Source of the DNA: Oscillospiraceae bacterium
GTDB lineage: Bacteria; Bacillota; Clostridia; Oscillospirales; Ruminococcaceae
Reading direction: 5' to 3'
NCBI GenBank assembly: GCA_022768245.1
Contig: JALEMR010000049.1
Location: 1 to 34,050, forward strand
DNA length: 34,050 nucleotides
Within the stretch, counting starts at the first letter, position 1; each line of letters opens with the position of its first letter. Position numbers and translations under genes: made by a program. Under the pieces are notes generated by a model, which worked only from the letters and a program-made list of their open reading frames with translations, ran no database searches and was not told where the DNA came from. Below are positions 1 through 8,813 of the stretch, piece by piece.

Positions 1-2
1 CT

Positions 3-338
3 ATCAACGTCAGGGAAAACTACGACAAGATCAAACAGAAAACTGAGGACGCTGCAGAGAAAATCAGCAATAAGATAGAAGAGGCTAAAAATTCACGGGA
101 GGAAGCTGAGGAACAGGACCCGAAGGAGGAATACTCCATGCTCCGTAAAAAATATGAGAAGCTCCTTGATGAAAAAAGCTCCGCTTATCGTCTTATCAGG
201 GCGTTTCCTACTATCAGAAACAAGAAATACGACAAGCCTCTGGAGGACCTGAAAAAGCATGTTAACCCCGATTCTGCTGAGCATTTCGAGCTGCGTCTGG
301 ACGAAGTCAAGAGGAAAAGAGAAAGACATCATAAGTGA
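3..338 (+). CDS. 3' end of a charged coiled-coil protein (5' truncated)
   Basis: The reading frame is open from the left edge to a TGA at 336-338, so only the last 111 residues are visible. An ATG lies at 138, but the frame upstream of it is protein-like and has no ribosome site directly before that ATG, so I treat it as internal. The visible part is extremely rich in Lys, Glu and Asp with a heptad-like pattern over the first 60 residues, which suggests a coiled coil. No Cys, no membrane segment and no recognisable catalytic motif are present. I do not recognise the family. No clear terminator follows; the next 90 bases are AT-rich spacer before the pyr promoter. Confidence 0.6.
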   Translation: MNVRENYDKIKQKTEDAAEKISNKIEEAKNSREEAEEQDPKEEYSMLRKKYEKLLDEKSSAYRLIRAFPTIRNKKYDKPLEDLKKHVNPDSAEHFELRLDEVKRKRERHHK

Positions 339-427
339 CAGATGATGACATTATCTCTAATAATTTTCACCAATTTGAAGATAATTTGTAATATAGCGAT
401 AAATTAAATGTAAACTTTTATTTTTTA

Positions 428-456
428 TTGACATATGAACATGAATGTGATATAAT
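428..456 (+). promoter_or_regulatory. Consensus sigma-A promoter of the pyr operon
   Basis: A perfect TTGACA at 428-433 is followed by a 17-bp spacer and a perfect TATAAT at 451-456. TGA directly before the -10 gives an extended -10 element (TGn). Transcription should start near 463, leaving a leader of about 155 bases before pyrR that contains the attenuator. Such a strong promoter fits a gene set whose control is exerted downstream by attenuation. Confidence 0.85.
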
Positions 457-490
457 AATATCAATTAATGAGATATGTATCTCCTTTAAG

Positions 491-601
491 TTGATCCAGA
501 GAGGTCGGCAAGGTGATTTTTATACGCTGCTTCAGCGAGACTTACGCTTGAGGTATGATTATATGAAATTTTGACCTGCCGCATAAAACGGCAGGTTTTT
601 T
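491..601 (+). promoter_or_regulatory. PyrR-responsive transcription attenuator (pyr leader)
   Basis: Bases 493-514 match the PyrR-binding loop known from Bacillus pyr leaders (ATCCAGAGAGG core followed by GGCAAGGT). A terminator hairpin follows at 574-581/589-596 (8-bp stem ACCTGCCG/CGGCAGGT, 7-base loop) with a T run at 596-601. An antiterminator can be drawn by pairing CGGCA-A-GGT at 506-514 (one bulged A) with ACCTGCCG at 574-581. It competes with both the PyrR-binding hairpin and the terminator. The expected logic is that UMP-bound PyrR stabilises the binding loop, the terminator forms, and the operon is turned off. Confidence 0.88.
574..601 (+). terminator. Intrinsic terminator of the pyr attenuator
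   Basis: Perfect 8-bp stem 574-581/589-596, loop CATAAAA, then TTTTTT. It lies 18 bases upstream of the pyrR start codon and works as the OFF state of the leader. Confidence 0.85.
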
Positions 602-619
602 GCTGAACGGAGGCGCTGT

Positions 620-1144
620 ATGGTCCAGAAAGCGGTTATAATGGACGAAAATCAGATAAAAAGAGCTGTTGCGCGCATTTCCTATGAGATAGCGGAGCGG
701 AACAGAGGAACGGAAAATCTCGTCCTTATAGGGATAATGTCCCGCGGAGTATATATTGCCGAACGAATAGCCGCAAAGCTCAAAGAGCTTGAAGGCTATG
801 CCGAAAGGGTAGGCGTGCTGGATATCACATCCTTCCGCGACGATGATAAAAATATCCCCGACAGCGATAAAACGGATATCCCCTTTGACATAAAGGATAA
901 AAGCGTCGTTCTCGTGGACGATGTAATGTTCACGGGAAGATCATGCCGCGCAGCTATCGACGCAGTTATGAGCAGAGGACGTCCCAAAAACATTCAGCTT
1001 GCCGTGCTTGTGGACAGGGGACACCGTGAGCTCCCCTTAAGACCCGATTATGTGGGAAAGAACGTTCCCACGTCGCGGGACGAGTCGGTACAGGTAATGG
1101 TCAGGGAGATAGACGGCTGCGATATGGCTGTCATTCTTGAATAG
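620..1144 (+). CDS. pyrR: PyrR, bifunctional pyr operon attenuator protein / uracil phosphoribosyltransferase
   Basis: 174 residues, the usual size of PyrR. The PRPP-binding loop [13 protein letters not shown] sits near residues 96-108 in a type I phosphoribosyltransferase fold, and the N-terminal [15 protein letters not shown] segment is typical of the family. Family role: an RNA-binding protein that senses UMP/UTP and binds the pyr leader, with weak uracil phosphoribosyltransferase activity. The ATG at 620 has a GGAGG at 609-613. It is the first gene after the attenuator, so it should control its own expression. pyrC follows after 9 bases. Identification is firm because the protein and its RNA target occur together. 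Confidence 0.96.
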   Translation: MVQKAVIMDENQIKRAVARISYEIAERNRGTENLVLIGIMSRGVYIAERIAAKLKELEGYAERVGVLDITSFRDDDKNIPDSDKTDIPFDIKDKSVVLVDDVMFTGRSCRAAIDAVMSRGRPKNIQLAVLVDRGHRELPLRPDYVGKNVPTSRDESVQVMVREIDGCDMAVILE

Positions 1145-1153
1145 GAGGAAAGT

Positions 1154-2422
1154 ATGGCGGATATTCTTATCAAAAATGTCAGAGCAATTGACGAAACTAC
1201 CGACAAAATATGCGATATTCTTATCGAAAACGGAACTATCGCGGAGATAGGCGAAAGCATAGACAAAAATGCCGAAAGAATCATCGACGGCACGGGAAAG
1301 ACAGTCATGCCTGCGCTTTTCGATATGCACGTGCATCTGCGTGACCCGGGCTTTACTCATAAGGAAGACGTGGTCACAGGCTGTGCCGCGGCGGCTGCAG
1401 GCGGATTTACCGGCGTGGTGTGCATGCCTAACACAAAGCCTGCTTCGGATAACAGGGAAGTGTTCGACTATATCCGAGAAAAGGCCGCTCCTACGGGAGT
1501 TGAAGTCTATCCTGCGGGCTGTATCACAAAGGGAATGCAGGGCGGAGAGCTTGCTGACTTTGACGAGTATGTTTCCGCAGGGATAAAAGTAATCTCCGAC
1601 GACGGCAGACCCGTTGAAACTGCGGAGCTCATGCGAAAGGCTCTGGAGCTTACCAATTCAAACGGACTTCTTGCCGCTTCCCATTGCGAGGATCTGTCTA
1701 TCATCAACGGAGGCATAATCAATAAGGGCAAGATCTCCGAGCAGCTGGGCGTAAAGGGCATGAACCGCGCCTCCGAGGACAGCATAACCGCAAGGGAAAT
1801 AGCCCTTGCGATGTCCTGCAATTCGCGTATCCACATCTGCCACGTATCCACCGAGGGCAGTATCAGTATGATAAGAGACGCCAAAAAAGCGGGTGTTCGG
1901 GTGACCTGCGAAACTGCTCCCCATTATTTCACATATACCGATGAAAAGCTGCTCTCCCGTGACGCTGATTACAGAATGAATCCTCCGCTTCGTGAGGAAC
2001 GGGACAGAATTGCTGTGCTGAACGGCGTTCTCGACGGAACGGTGGACTGCATTGTCACCGACCACGCACCCCATACCGCCGAGGAAAAGAGGGATTTCCT
2101 GAAAGCTCCCAACGGAGTAGTTGGACTGGAGACCTCGCTGGCGGCAACGCTTACCGCACTGTATCATACGGGAAAGATAACGCTTAACAGAGTAGTTTCC
2201 ATAATGTCGGCAAATCCCCGCAGGATACTGGGGCTTGCTCCCATTGAGCTGAAGGCGGGAAGCACTGCAGACCTTATCATCGCGGATATTGACCGAGAAT
2301 GGACGGTAATTCCCGAGGAGCTTCACTCAAAGTCGAAAAACAGCGTATTCAAGGGAGAAAAGCTCCGCGGCAAAAATATAATGACAATATCAAAGGGCAG
2401 GATAATTTTTGAAAGCAAATAA
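1154..2422 (+). CDS. pyrC: Dihydroorotase (class I type)
   Basis: 422 residues, matching the long dihydroorotase type found in Bacillus and Clostridia. The metal-binding HVHLRDPG motif near residue 60 is followed by GGFTGVVCMPNTKP. Later landmarks are SHCED, HICHVST and TDHAPH, which supply the other zinc ligands and the catalytic Asp. It catalyses reversible cyclisation of N-carbamoyl-aspartate to dihydroorotate in the cytosol. The ribosome site AGGAGG lies just after the pyrR stop, so the two genes are probably translated together. No missing residue was noticed. Confidence 0.96.
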   Translation: MADILIKNVRAIDETTDKICDILIENGTIAEIGESIDKNAERIIDGTGKTVMPALFDMHVHLRDPGFTHKEDVVTGCAAAAAGGFTGVVCMPNTKPASDNREVFDYIREKAAPTGVEVYPAGCITKGMQGGELADFDEYVSAGIKVISDDGRPVETAELMRKALELTNSNGLLAASHCEDLSIINGGIINKGKISEQLGVKGMNRASEDSITAREIALAMSCNSRIHICHVSTEGSISMIRDAKKAGVRVTCETAPHYFTYTDEKLLSRDADYRMNPPLREERDRIAVLNGVLDGTVDCIVTDHAPHTAEEKRDFLKAPNGVVGLETSLAATLTALYHTGKITLNRVVSIMSANPRRILGLAPIELKAGSTADLIIADIDREWTVIPEELHSKSKNSVFKGEKLRGKNIMTISKGRIIFESK

Positions 2423-2451
2423 TGAATTTATTATAGAATGGAGTGCTGTAA

Positions 2452-3381
2452 ATGTCATTTGACAGAATGATCAGAAAAATCATCGAGATGAAGAACCCCA
2501 CGGTGGTAGGACTTGACCCCAAGCTGGATTACGTCCCCGAGTTCATCAAGGAAAAGGCTTACGCCGAGCATGGCAGCGGATTCGAGGGTGCAGCGGCTGC
2601 TCTTCTGGAGTTCAATAAGGGACTTATCGACGCTATTTATGACGTGGTTCCCGCAGTAAAGCCCCAGGCTGCGTACTATGAGATGTACGGCTGGCAGGGA
2701 GTTAAGGCTCTTTACGATACTATCGAGTACGCAAAGAGCAAGGGAATGTTCGTCATTCTGGACGGCAAGAGAAACGATATCGGCGCTACCATGGAAGCAT
2801 ATTCCGCAGCATATCTGGGCAGCACCGCTCTTAAGGACGGCAAGTCGGAAGCCTTCGGAGCGGACGCTCTTACGGTGAACGGCTATCTGGGCACCGACGG
2901 AATAAAGCCTGCTCTGGAGATATGCAAGGCGCAGGATAAGGGCATCTTCGTTCTGGTCAAGACATCAAATCCCTCTTCGGGCGAGCTTCAGGACAAGCAT
3001 ATCGGTGACAAGACCATCTATGAGACCATGGGCGATATGTGCGAGCAGTGGGGCGCGGAAACAGTGGGCGAGTACGGCTATTCCGCAGTAGGCGCTGTTG
3101 TGGGAGCAACTTATCCCGAGCAGCTTGCGGAAATGAGAGCAAAGCTTCCCCATACATTCTTCTTGGTTCCCGGCTACGGAGCACAGGGCGGCGGCGCGGA
3201 AGGCGTAGCAAAGGCGTTCGACTCAAAGGGACTGGGCGCAGTGGTAAATTCCTCCCGTGCGGTAATGTGCGCATATCAGAAGACGAACCGCGATGAAAAG
3301 GAATATGCTGCGGCGGCAAGAGACGAGGTCATCCGCATGAGAGAGGATATCACGCAGTATCTTCCGCAGTTAATGGGCTGA
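2452..3381 (+). CDS. pyrF: Orotidine 5'-phosphate decarboxylase (long, type 2)
   Basis: 309 residues, the longer OMP decarboxylase type rather than the short Bacillus form of about 240. The catalytic stretch ILDGKRNDIGATMEAY (Asp-Lys-Asp array) lies near residues 101-116; VGLDPKLD marks the N-terminus and LVPGYGAQGG the phosphate-binding loop. It makes UMP from OMP, the last step of the pathway. The ATG has a GGAG about 10 bases upstream. It is the third gene of the operon, 29 bases after pyrC. The substrate-making enzyme PyrE is not in this window. Confidence 0.95.
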   Translation: MSFDRMIRKIIEMKNPTVVGLDPKLDYVPEFIKEKAYAEHGSGFEGAAAALLEFNKGLIDAIYDVVPAVKPQAAYYEMYGWQGVKALYDTIEYAKSKGMFVILDGKRNDIGATMEAYSAAYLGSTALKDGKSEAFGADALTVNGYLGTDGIKPALEICKAQDKGIFVLVKTSNPSSGELQDKHIGDKTIYETMGDMCEQWGAETVGEYGYSAVGAVVGATYPEQLAEMRAKLPHTFFLVPGYGAQGGGAEGVAKAFDSKGLGAVVNSSRAVMCAYQKTNRDEKEYAAAARDEVIRMREDITQYLPQLMG

Positions 3382-3424
3382 TCAATTAATTTACAGTATA
3401 TATCGAAAGGAACGAATCATAACA

Positions 3425-4537
3425 ATGTCTTTATTTAATTTGGGTGAAAAGGCTTATGTTATGCTGGAAAACGGCAGAATATTCGAGGGTTATTCCTTCG
3501 GAGCGAAGGGTACCTCCTTCGGAGAGATAGTATTCGCCACAGGCATGACAGCTTATGAGGAAACTCTGACCGACCCCAGCTATTTCGGTCAGATCGTAAC
3601 GCAGACCTTTCCGCTTATCGGAAACTACGGCGTGAACGACGAGGACTACGAATCCAAGACCTCCGTTGTCAGCGGATATATCGTAAGAGAGTGGTGCAAT
3701 ACTCCCTCCAATTTCCGCAGCGAGGGTGATATCGACGCTTTCCTCAAAAAGCACAACATCATCGGTATCCATACTATAGACACCCGCTGTCTTACAAGAA
3801 TTATCCGTGAAAGCGGCGTTATGAACGGCGTTATCACTACCGAGAACGTTTATGAGAAAAAGGACGAATTCATGGAGAAGATAAAGTCCTATAAGATCGT
3901 AAACGCAGTTAAGTCGGTAACTGTTTCCGAGAAGGAATACTATCCTGCGGAGAACGGAAAATATAATGTAGTCCTCTTCGACTTCGGATATAAGTACAAC
4001 ATAAGGAGAGAACTGGTAAACCGCGGCTGCAATGTGACGGTAGTCCCCTCAAACACAACAGCCGAGGAAATAAAGGCAATGGCTCCCGACGGCATCATGC
4101 TTTCCAACGGCCCCGGAGACCCTGCAGAAAATGTTGAGGTCATCAATAATCTCAAGGATATCGCAAAGCTGAATATCCCCACCTTCGGCATCTGTCTCGG
4201 ACATCAGCTGATGGCGCTTGCCAACGGCGCAAAGACCGAAAAGCTGAAATACGGTCACAGAGGCGCAAATCAGCCTGTTATCGACATCGCTCTTGACAAG
4301 ACCTTCGTTACTTCGCAGAACCACGGCTATGCGGTCATCAGCGACAGTATCGACAGTGAGATCGGAGAGGTCTCCCACATAAACGCCAACGACCGTACCT
4401 GCGAGGGCGTAAGATATAAGAAATTCCCATGCTTTACCGTTCAGTTCCACCCCGAAGCCTGCGGCGGTCCTCACGATACTGCATATCTGTTTGATGAATT
4501 TATCGGGCTGATAAATAAGTGCAAGGAGGATAAGTAA
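3425..4537 (+). CDS. carA: Carbamoyl-phosphate synthase small subunit (glutaminase)
   Basis: 370 residues, normal for CarA. The N-terminal domain carries the family sequence FGEIVFATGMTAYEE. The C-terminal class I glutamine amidotransferase domain has LSNGPGDP, the nucleophile in GICLGHQ (Cys257) and the FHPEA His/Glu pair. It releases ammonia from glutamine and channels it to CarB. A GAAAGGA ribosome site precedes the ATG. carB begins one base after the carA stop, so the subunits are probably co-translated. Confidence 0.97.
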   Translation: MSLFNLGEKAYVMLENGRIFEGYSFGAKGTSFGEIVFATGMTAYEETLTDPSYFGQIVTQTFPLIGNYGVNDEDYESKTSVVSGYIVREWCNTPSNFRSEGDIDAFLKKHNIIGIHTIDTRCLTRIIRESGVMNGVITTENVYEKKDEFMEKIKSYKIVNAVKSVTVSEKEYYPAENGKYNVVLFDFGYKYNIRRELVNRGCNVTVVPSNTTAEEIKAMAPDGIMLSNGPGDPAENVEVINNLKDIAKLNIPTFGICLGHQLMALANGAKTEKLKYGHRGANQPVIDIALDKTFVTSQNHGYAVISDSIDSEIGEVSHINANDRTCEGVRYKKFPCFTVQFHPEACGGPHDTAYLFDEFIGLINKCKEDK

Positions 4538-4538
4538 G

Positions 4539-7500
4539 ATGCCAATACGCAGTGATATAAAAAAGGTGCTTGTTATCGGTTCGGGACCTATCATCATCGG
4601 ACAGGCAGCAGAGTTCGACTATGCGGGAACTCAGGCATGCCGTGCACTTAAGCAGGAAGGACTTGAAGTAGTCCTCGTGAACTCAAACCCCGCAACGATT
4701 ATGACCGATAAAGCAATGGCTGACAAGGTCTATATCGAGCCGCTTACCCTTGACGTATTAAAGAAGATAATCAAGATAGAAAAGCCTGACAGCGTGCTTT
4801 CCACGCTGGGAGGACAGACAGGGCTCACCCTCTCCATGCAGCTTGCAAAGGAGGGCTTCCTTGCCGAGAATAACGTAAAGCTTCTGGGAGCAGACCCCGA
4901 AACTATCCATAAGGCAGAGGACAGACAGGCATTCAAGGACACCATGGAGAAGATAGGCGAACCTGTTATCCCCTCAAAGGTGGTTGAGACAGTCGAGGAC
5001 GCCGTTGATTTTGCAAAGGTGATAGACTATCCCGTTATCGTCCGTCCCGCATTCACACTGGGCGGCACAGGCGGCGGTATCGCAGCCAACGAGTATGAGC
5101 TCCGCGATATTGCCACCAACGGCTTAAGACTTTCTCCCATTACGCAGATACTCGTCGAGAAATGTATCAGCGGCTGGAAGGAGATAGAGTTCGAAGTTAT
5201 CCGCGACAGAAAGGATAACGTAATTACAGTCTGCTCCATGGAGAATTTCGACCCCGTCGGCGTTCACACAGGCGACAGTATCGTTATCGCACCTGCGGTA
5301 ACGCTCACCGATAAGGAATATCAGATGCTGCGTACAGCGGCGCTGAATATCATCTCCGAGCTTAAGGTAGAGGGCGGCTGCAACTGTCAGTTCGCGCTCC
5401 ACCCCACATCTATGGAGTACGCCGTTATCGAGGTAAATCCCCGTGTGTCCCGTTCCTCCGCGCTGGCTTCCAAGGCGACGGGCTATCCTATCGCAAAGGT
5501 CGCGGCAAAGATAGCTATCGGCTACACACTGGACGAGATAGTCAACGCAGTCACAGGCAAGACCTATGCCTGCTTCGAGCCTGCGCTGGACTATGTAGTC
5601 GTAAAGTTCCCCAAGTGGCCCTGTGATAAGTTCGTTTACGCAAAGCGCACACTGGGCACACAGATGATGGCAACGGGCGAGGTAATGGCAATAGGCACCT
5701 CCTTCGAGCACGCTATCATGAAGGCAGTCCGTTCGATAGAGCTGGGACTGGACAGCATGAACCTGCCCAAGCTGAAAAAGCTTTCCGACGAAGAGATACA
5801 CGACAAGCTGTACAACGTGGACGACGAGCGTTCCTTTGTTGTTTTCGAAGCATTAAAGCGTGGAATATCCATAGACGAGATACACAGGATAACCATGATA
5901 GACAACTGGTTCATCTCAAAGCTGTTAAATCTTGTCGAGCTTGAGAAGTGGCTTGCCGAGGGCGAGCTGACCGAGGAAAAGTACGATGTTGCGAAGAGAT
6001 ACGGCTATCTTGACAGCACTATCGAGAAGATGAGCGGTCAGAGCTGCCCCAAGCACACAAAGGCCGTATATAAAATGGTTGACACCTGCGCAGGTGAGTT
6101 CAAGGCAGAGACTCCCTACTTCTACTCCACCTACGATTCCGAGAATGAAGCTATCCAGTTCATGGAGAGAAAGAATTCGGGCAAGAAGAAGGTCATCGTT
6201 TTCGGTTCGGGTCCTATCAGAATAGGACAGGGCATCGAGTTCGACTACTGCTCGGTACACTGCGTATGGTCGCTGAAGGAAATGGGCTACGAGGCAGTCA
6301 TCTGCAACAATAACCCCGAAACGGTCTCCACCGACTTTGATACGGGCGACAGACTGTACTTCGACCCCCTGACCAAGGAGGACGTTGAAAGCCTCATCGC
6401 CACCGAACAGCCCTATGGCTGTGTTGTTCAGTTCGGCGGACAGACAGCTATCAAGCTGACCAAGCACCTTGCGGAAATGGGCGTAAGAATTCTGGGAACA
6501 TCTGCGGACAGCATCGACGCCGCCGAGGACAGAGAGCGCTTCGATGAAGTGCTTGCAAAGTGCGGTATACCACGTCCTGCGGGACATACCGTCATGAACG
6601 TGGAGGAAGCACTCGCAGCTGCGAACGATCTGGGCTATCCCGTGCTCATGCGTCCCTCATACGTTCTGGGCGGACAGAACATGATAATCGCCCATACCGA
6701 CAATGATATCAGAGAGTACATGGAGATCATCACCAGAACTGCTCTGGAAAACCCCGTGCTTATCGACAAGTACATGATGGGCAAGGAGGTCGAGGTAGAC
6801 GCTATCTGTGACGGTACAGACTTTGTGATCCCCGGTATCATGGAGCTTGTGGAGCGTGCAGGAATCCATTCGGGAGACTCTATCTCCGTATATCCCGCGC
6901 TGACCCTCACCAAGAAGGTAAGAGAAACGATAATTGAGTATACACGTAGACTGGCGCTTGAGCTTAAGATAAAGGGACTTGTGAATATCCAGTACGTTGT
7001 ATACAACAATGAAGTATATGTTATCGAGGTCAATCCCCGTTCTTCGAGAACAGTACCCTATATCTCCAAGGTAACGGGCGTACCCATGGTAGATGTTGCC
7101 ACAAAGGTAGCCACAGGAATGACGCTTAAGGAGCTTGGCTACACGAGCGGACTCTGCAAGGAAGCGGATTATATCGCCGTAAAGGTGCCCGTGTTCAGCT
7201 TTGAGAAGCTCCACGACGTAGATACTGCGTTAGGACCCGAGATGAAGTCCACAGGCGAGTGCTTAGGCATAGCACGTACCTTCGAGGACGCGCTGTTCAA
7301 GGGACTTATCGCCGCAGGCTACAATATGAAGAAGAAGGGCGGCGTGCTCATCACAGTCCGCGATACCGATAAGCAGGAGATAATCTACGTTGCTGAAAAG
7401 TTCGAGCGCTTAGGCTTTGATATCTACGCCACAAGCGGAACAGCTTCGGTGCTCAATCATAATATGATCGCGACGAACGTTGTCCGCAGAGCGTCGGAGG

Positions 7501-7730
7501 ACGCTCCCAACGTCATGACTCTCCTTGACGAGGGCAAGATAGACTATGTCATTTCCACCTCGGAAAAGGGACGTATCCCGCAGTTTGACAGCGTAAAGAT
7601 ACGCAGAAAGACAGTTGAGCGTTCTATCTGCTGTCTGACGGCTATCGACACAGCAAACGCGGTAGCGGATATCCTTTCCATGGGCAAGAATATCGAAGAT
7701 ATGGAAATGGTGGATATCACAAAGATATAA
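4539..7730 (+). CDS. carB: Carbamoyl-phosphate synthase large subunit
   Basis: 1063 residues with the expected duplicated ATP-grasp layout. The first half opens with a GSGPIIIGQAAEFDYAGTQ segment and the second repeats it as GSGPIRIGQGIEFDYC near residue 555. ATP-grasp motifs with EVNPR occur in each half (EVNPRVSRSSA and EVNPRSSRTVP). The last roughly 130 residues form the MGS-like allosteric domain, where effectors such as UMP bind in relatives. It makes carbamoyl phosphate from bicarbonate, ammonia and 2 ATP. No frameshift or missing motif was seen. Because this operon is PyrR-controlled, it is probably the pyrimidine-linked enzyme, although it may also feed arginine synthesis. Confidence 0.98.
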   Translation: MPIRSDIKKVLVIGSGPIIIGQAAEFDYAGTQACRALKQEGLEVVLVNSNPATIMTDKAMADKVYIEPLTLDVLKKIIKIEKPDSVLSTLGGQTGLTLSMQLAKEGFLAENNVKLLGADPETIHKAEDRQAFKDTMEKIGEPVIPSKVVETVEDAVDFAKVIDYPVIVRPAFTLGGTGGGIAANEYELRDIATNGLRLSPITQILVEKCISGWKEIEFEVIRDRKDNVITVCSMENFDPVGVHTGDSIVIAPAVTLTDKEYQMLRTAALNIISELKVEGGCNCQFALHPTSMEYAVIEVNPRVSRSSALASKATGYPIAKVAAKIAIGYTLDEIVNAVTGKTYACFEPALDYVVVKFPKWPCDKFVYAKRTLGTQMMATGEVMAIGTSFEHAIMKAVRSIELGLDSMNLPKLKKLSDEEIHDKLYNVDDERSFVVFEALKRGISIDEIHRITMIDNWFISKLLNLVELEKWLAEGELTEEKYDVAKRYGYLDSTIEKMSGQSCPKHTKAVYKMVDTCAGEFKAETPYFYSTYDSENEAIQFMERKNSGKKKVIVFGSGPIRIGQGIEFDYCSVHCVWSLKEMGYEAVICNNNPETVSTDFDTGDRLYFDPLTKEDVESLIATEQPYGCVVQFGGQTAIKLTKHLAEMGVRILGTSADSIDAAEDRERFDEVLAKCGIPRPAGHTVMNVEEALAAANDLGYPVLMRPSYVLGGQNMIIAHTDNDIREYMEIITRTALENPVLIDKYMMGKEVEVDAICDGTDFVIPGIMELVERAGIHSGDSISVYPALTLTKKVRETIIEYTRRLALELKIKGLVNIQYVVYNNEVYVIEVNPRSSRTVPYISKVTGVPMVDVATKVATGMTLKELGYTSGLCKEADYIAVKVPVFSFEKLHDVDTALGPEMKSTGECLGIARTFEDALFKGLIAAGYNMKKKGGVLITVRDTDKQEIIYVAEKFERLGFDIYATSGTASVLNHNMIATNVVRRASEDAPNVMTLLDEGKIDYVISTSEKGRIPQFDSVKIRRKTVERSICCLTAIDTANAVADILSMGKNIEDMEMVDITKI

Positions 7731-7866
7731 CTTTTACCGACCTTCCGTCGGAAAAGAAAAGAACGTTTTCGGCGGAGGATACCCGGTGCAGCAGATGAAG
7801 CTGTGCCGTATCTTCCGCTGATTTTTATCATAATGTATGAGCATCGGGGAAAGGAATAGGGAGAAT

Positions 7867-8799
7867 ATGAGGAATAAAAGGATCGACATGGCAGAATACG
7901 CAAAGCGCATGAACAATGCCGAGCTTGAAAAGTCCAACGACATAAAGCATTCCTTCAATTCAAGCTATCTGCGGGACCAGAATTTCGAAATAAACGGAAA
8001 GCGGATGGATAAGGTCAATACAGACCTGAACCGTTCCTTCAAGATCGGATTGTTTTTTTCAATAGCACTTACTTACTTTTCCGCAGTATTGTTTGTCCAG
8101 CACTTTCTCAGGGTGATGTCGAATATAGTTGTGGGCATACATCCGAGGTTTGTGTTCAGCGGCTGGCTGACTGTCCTGCCCTTTGCGATAGCGGGAATAG
8201 TAATGACAGTTCTTGCCAACAGACTGTTCAAGAAGAAATGCGCCGCAGTGCTGTATATAATATATATCGTGTACGGGCTTGTTGGAGTGCTGTCCTTTTT
8301 CGGGCTGTGGGACGATATGAGCTATAAGGACGGTATACAGTATCTTATAGGCGGCATTCTCTGTGCAGTTTCGGTCGTGGGACTGCTTCACTGCAACAGG
8401 ACCTACGAAGCGCTGAAGGAGCTTGACTATCTTGTGACGCAGGAGGGCTTCCCGACCTTCAATTCTGCGATGTTCTATATGCATCGTTCGCGGTTTGTCA
8501 GATACCGTGAGAAATGGGAAAGTCAGAACAGGAAGCAGAGCTCCTACTCCGAGCTTGAAAAGCCCATTGAGAACATGATAGTGACAAAGCCCGAGGAGCC
8601 CGACAGAATGGACGGCATATCCGCCGCCGAAGAGGACAAGGAAAAGTGGTTCATAAACAATAAGCTGATGGAGCAGGAGTATAAGGAAGAGACAGCCGAT
8701 GTTGACTATATGGGAAACCTGAGCGCAGAGGAGCATACTCTTCCCGAACCTGACAGCTATTATGAGCAGAAGGCGGACCCAAGAAAAAGACCTCTGTAG
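7867..8799 (+). CDS. Four-helix membrane protein of unknown function inside the pyr operon
   Basis: I chose the ATG at 7867 because AGGGAG lies 4-9 bases before it; the in-frame ATG at 7837 has no ribosome site. The product is 310 residues: a charged N-terminal tail of about 55, four hydrophobic segments near residues 58-82, 97-120, 126-146 and 157-176, and a charged, Glu-rich C-terminal tail of about 130 with no Cys cluster and no enzyme motif. Both tails are probably cytosolic. It sits 136 bases after carB and 14 bases before pyrK, so it should share pyr control. I do not recognise the family. It is not a UraA or NCS2 permease, which would need many more helices. Confidence 0.8.
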   Translation: MRNKRIDMAEYAKRMNNAELEKSNDIKHSFNSSYLRDQNFEINGKRMDKVNTDLNRSFKIGLFFSIALTYFSAVLFVQHFLRVMSNIVVGIHPRFVFSGWLTVLPFAIAGIVMTVLANRLFKKKCAAVLYIIYIVYGLVGVLSFFGLWDDMSYKDGIQYLIGGILCAVSVVGLLHCNRTYEALKELDYLVTQEGFPTFNSAMFYMHRSRFVRYREKWESQNRKQSSYSELEKPIENMIVTKPEEPDRMDGISAAEEDKEKWFINNKLMEQEYKEETADVDYMGNLSAEEHTLPEPDSYYEQKADPRKRPL

Positions 8800-8813
8800 A
8801 ATGGAGAATATGT

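Noticed and set aside
93-332. Minus-strand ORF opposite the left-edge coiled-coil gene
   Set aside because: It is the antisense of a Lys/Glu-rich frame, which gives Phe/Leu-rich nonsense; no ribosome site.
5124-7214. Several long minus-strand ORFs inside carB
   Set aside because: They are reading-frame shadows of a conserved full-length gene with no start signals.
7737-7751. CCGAC/GTCGG hairpin after carB as a terminator
   Set aside because: Only a 5-bp stem and followed by purines instead of T; it would not separate carB from the rest of the operon.
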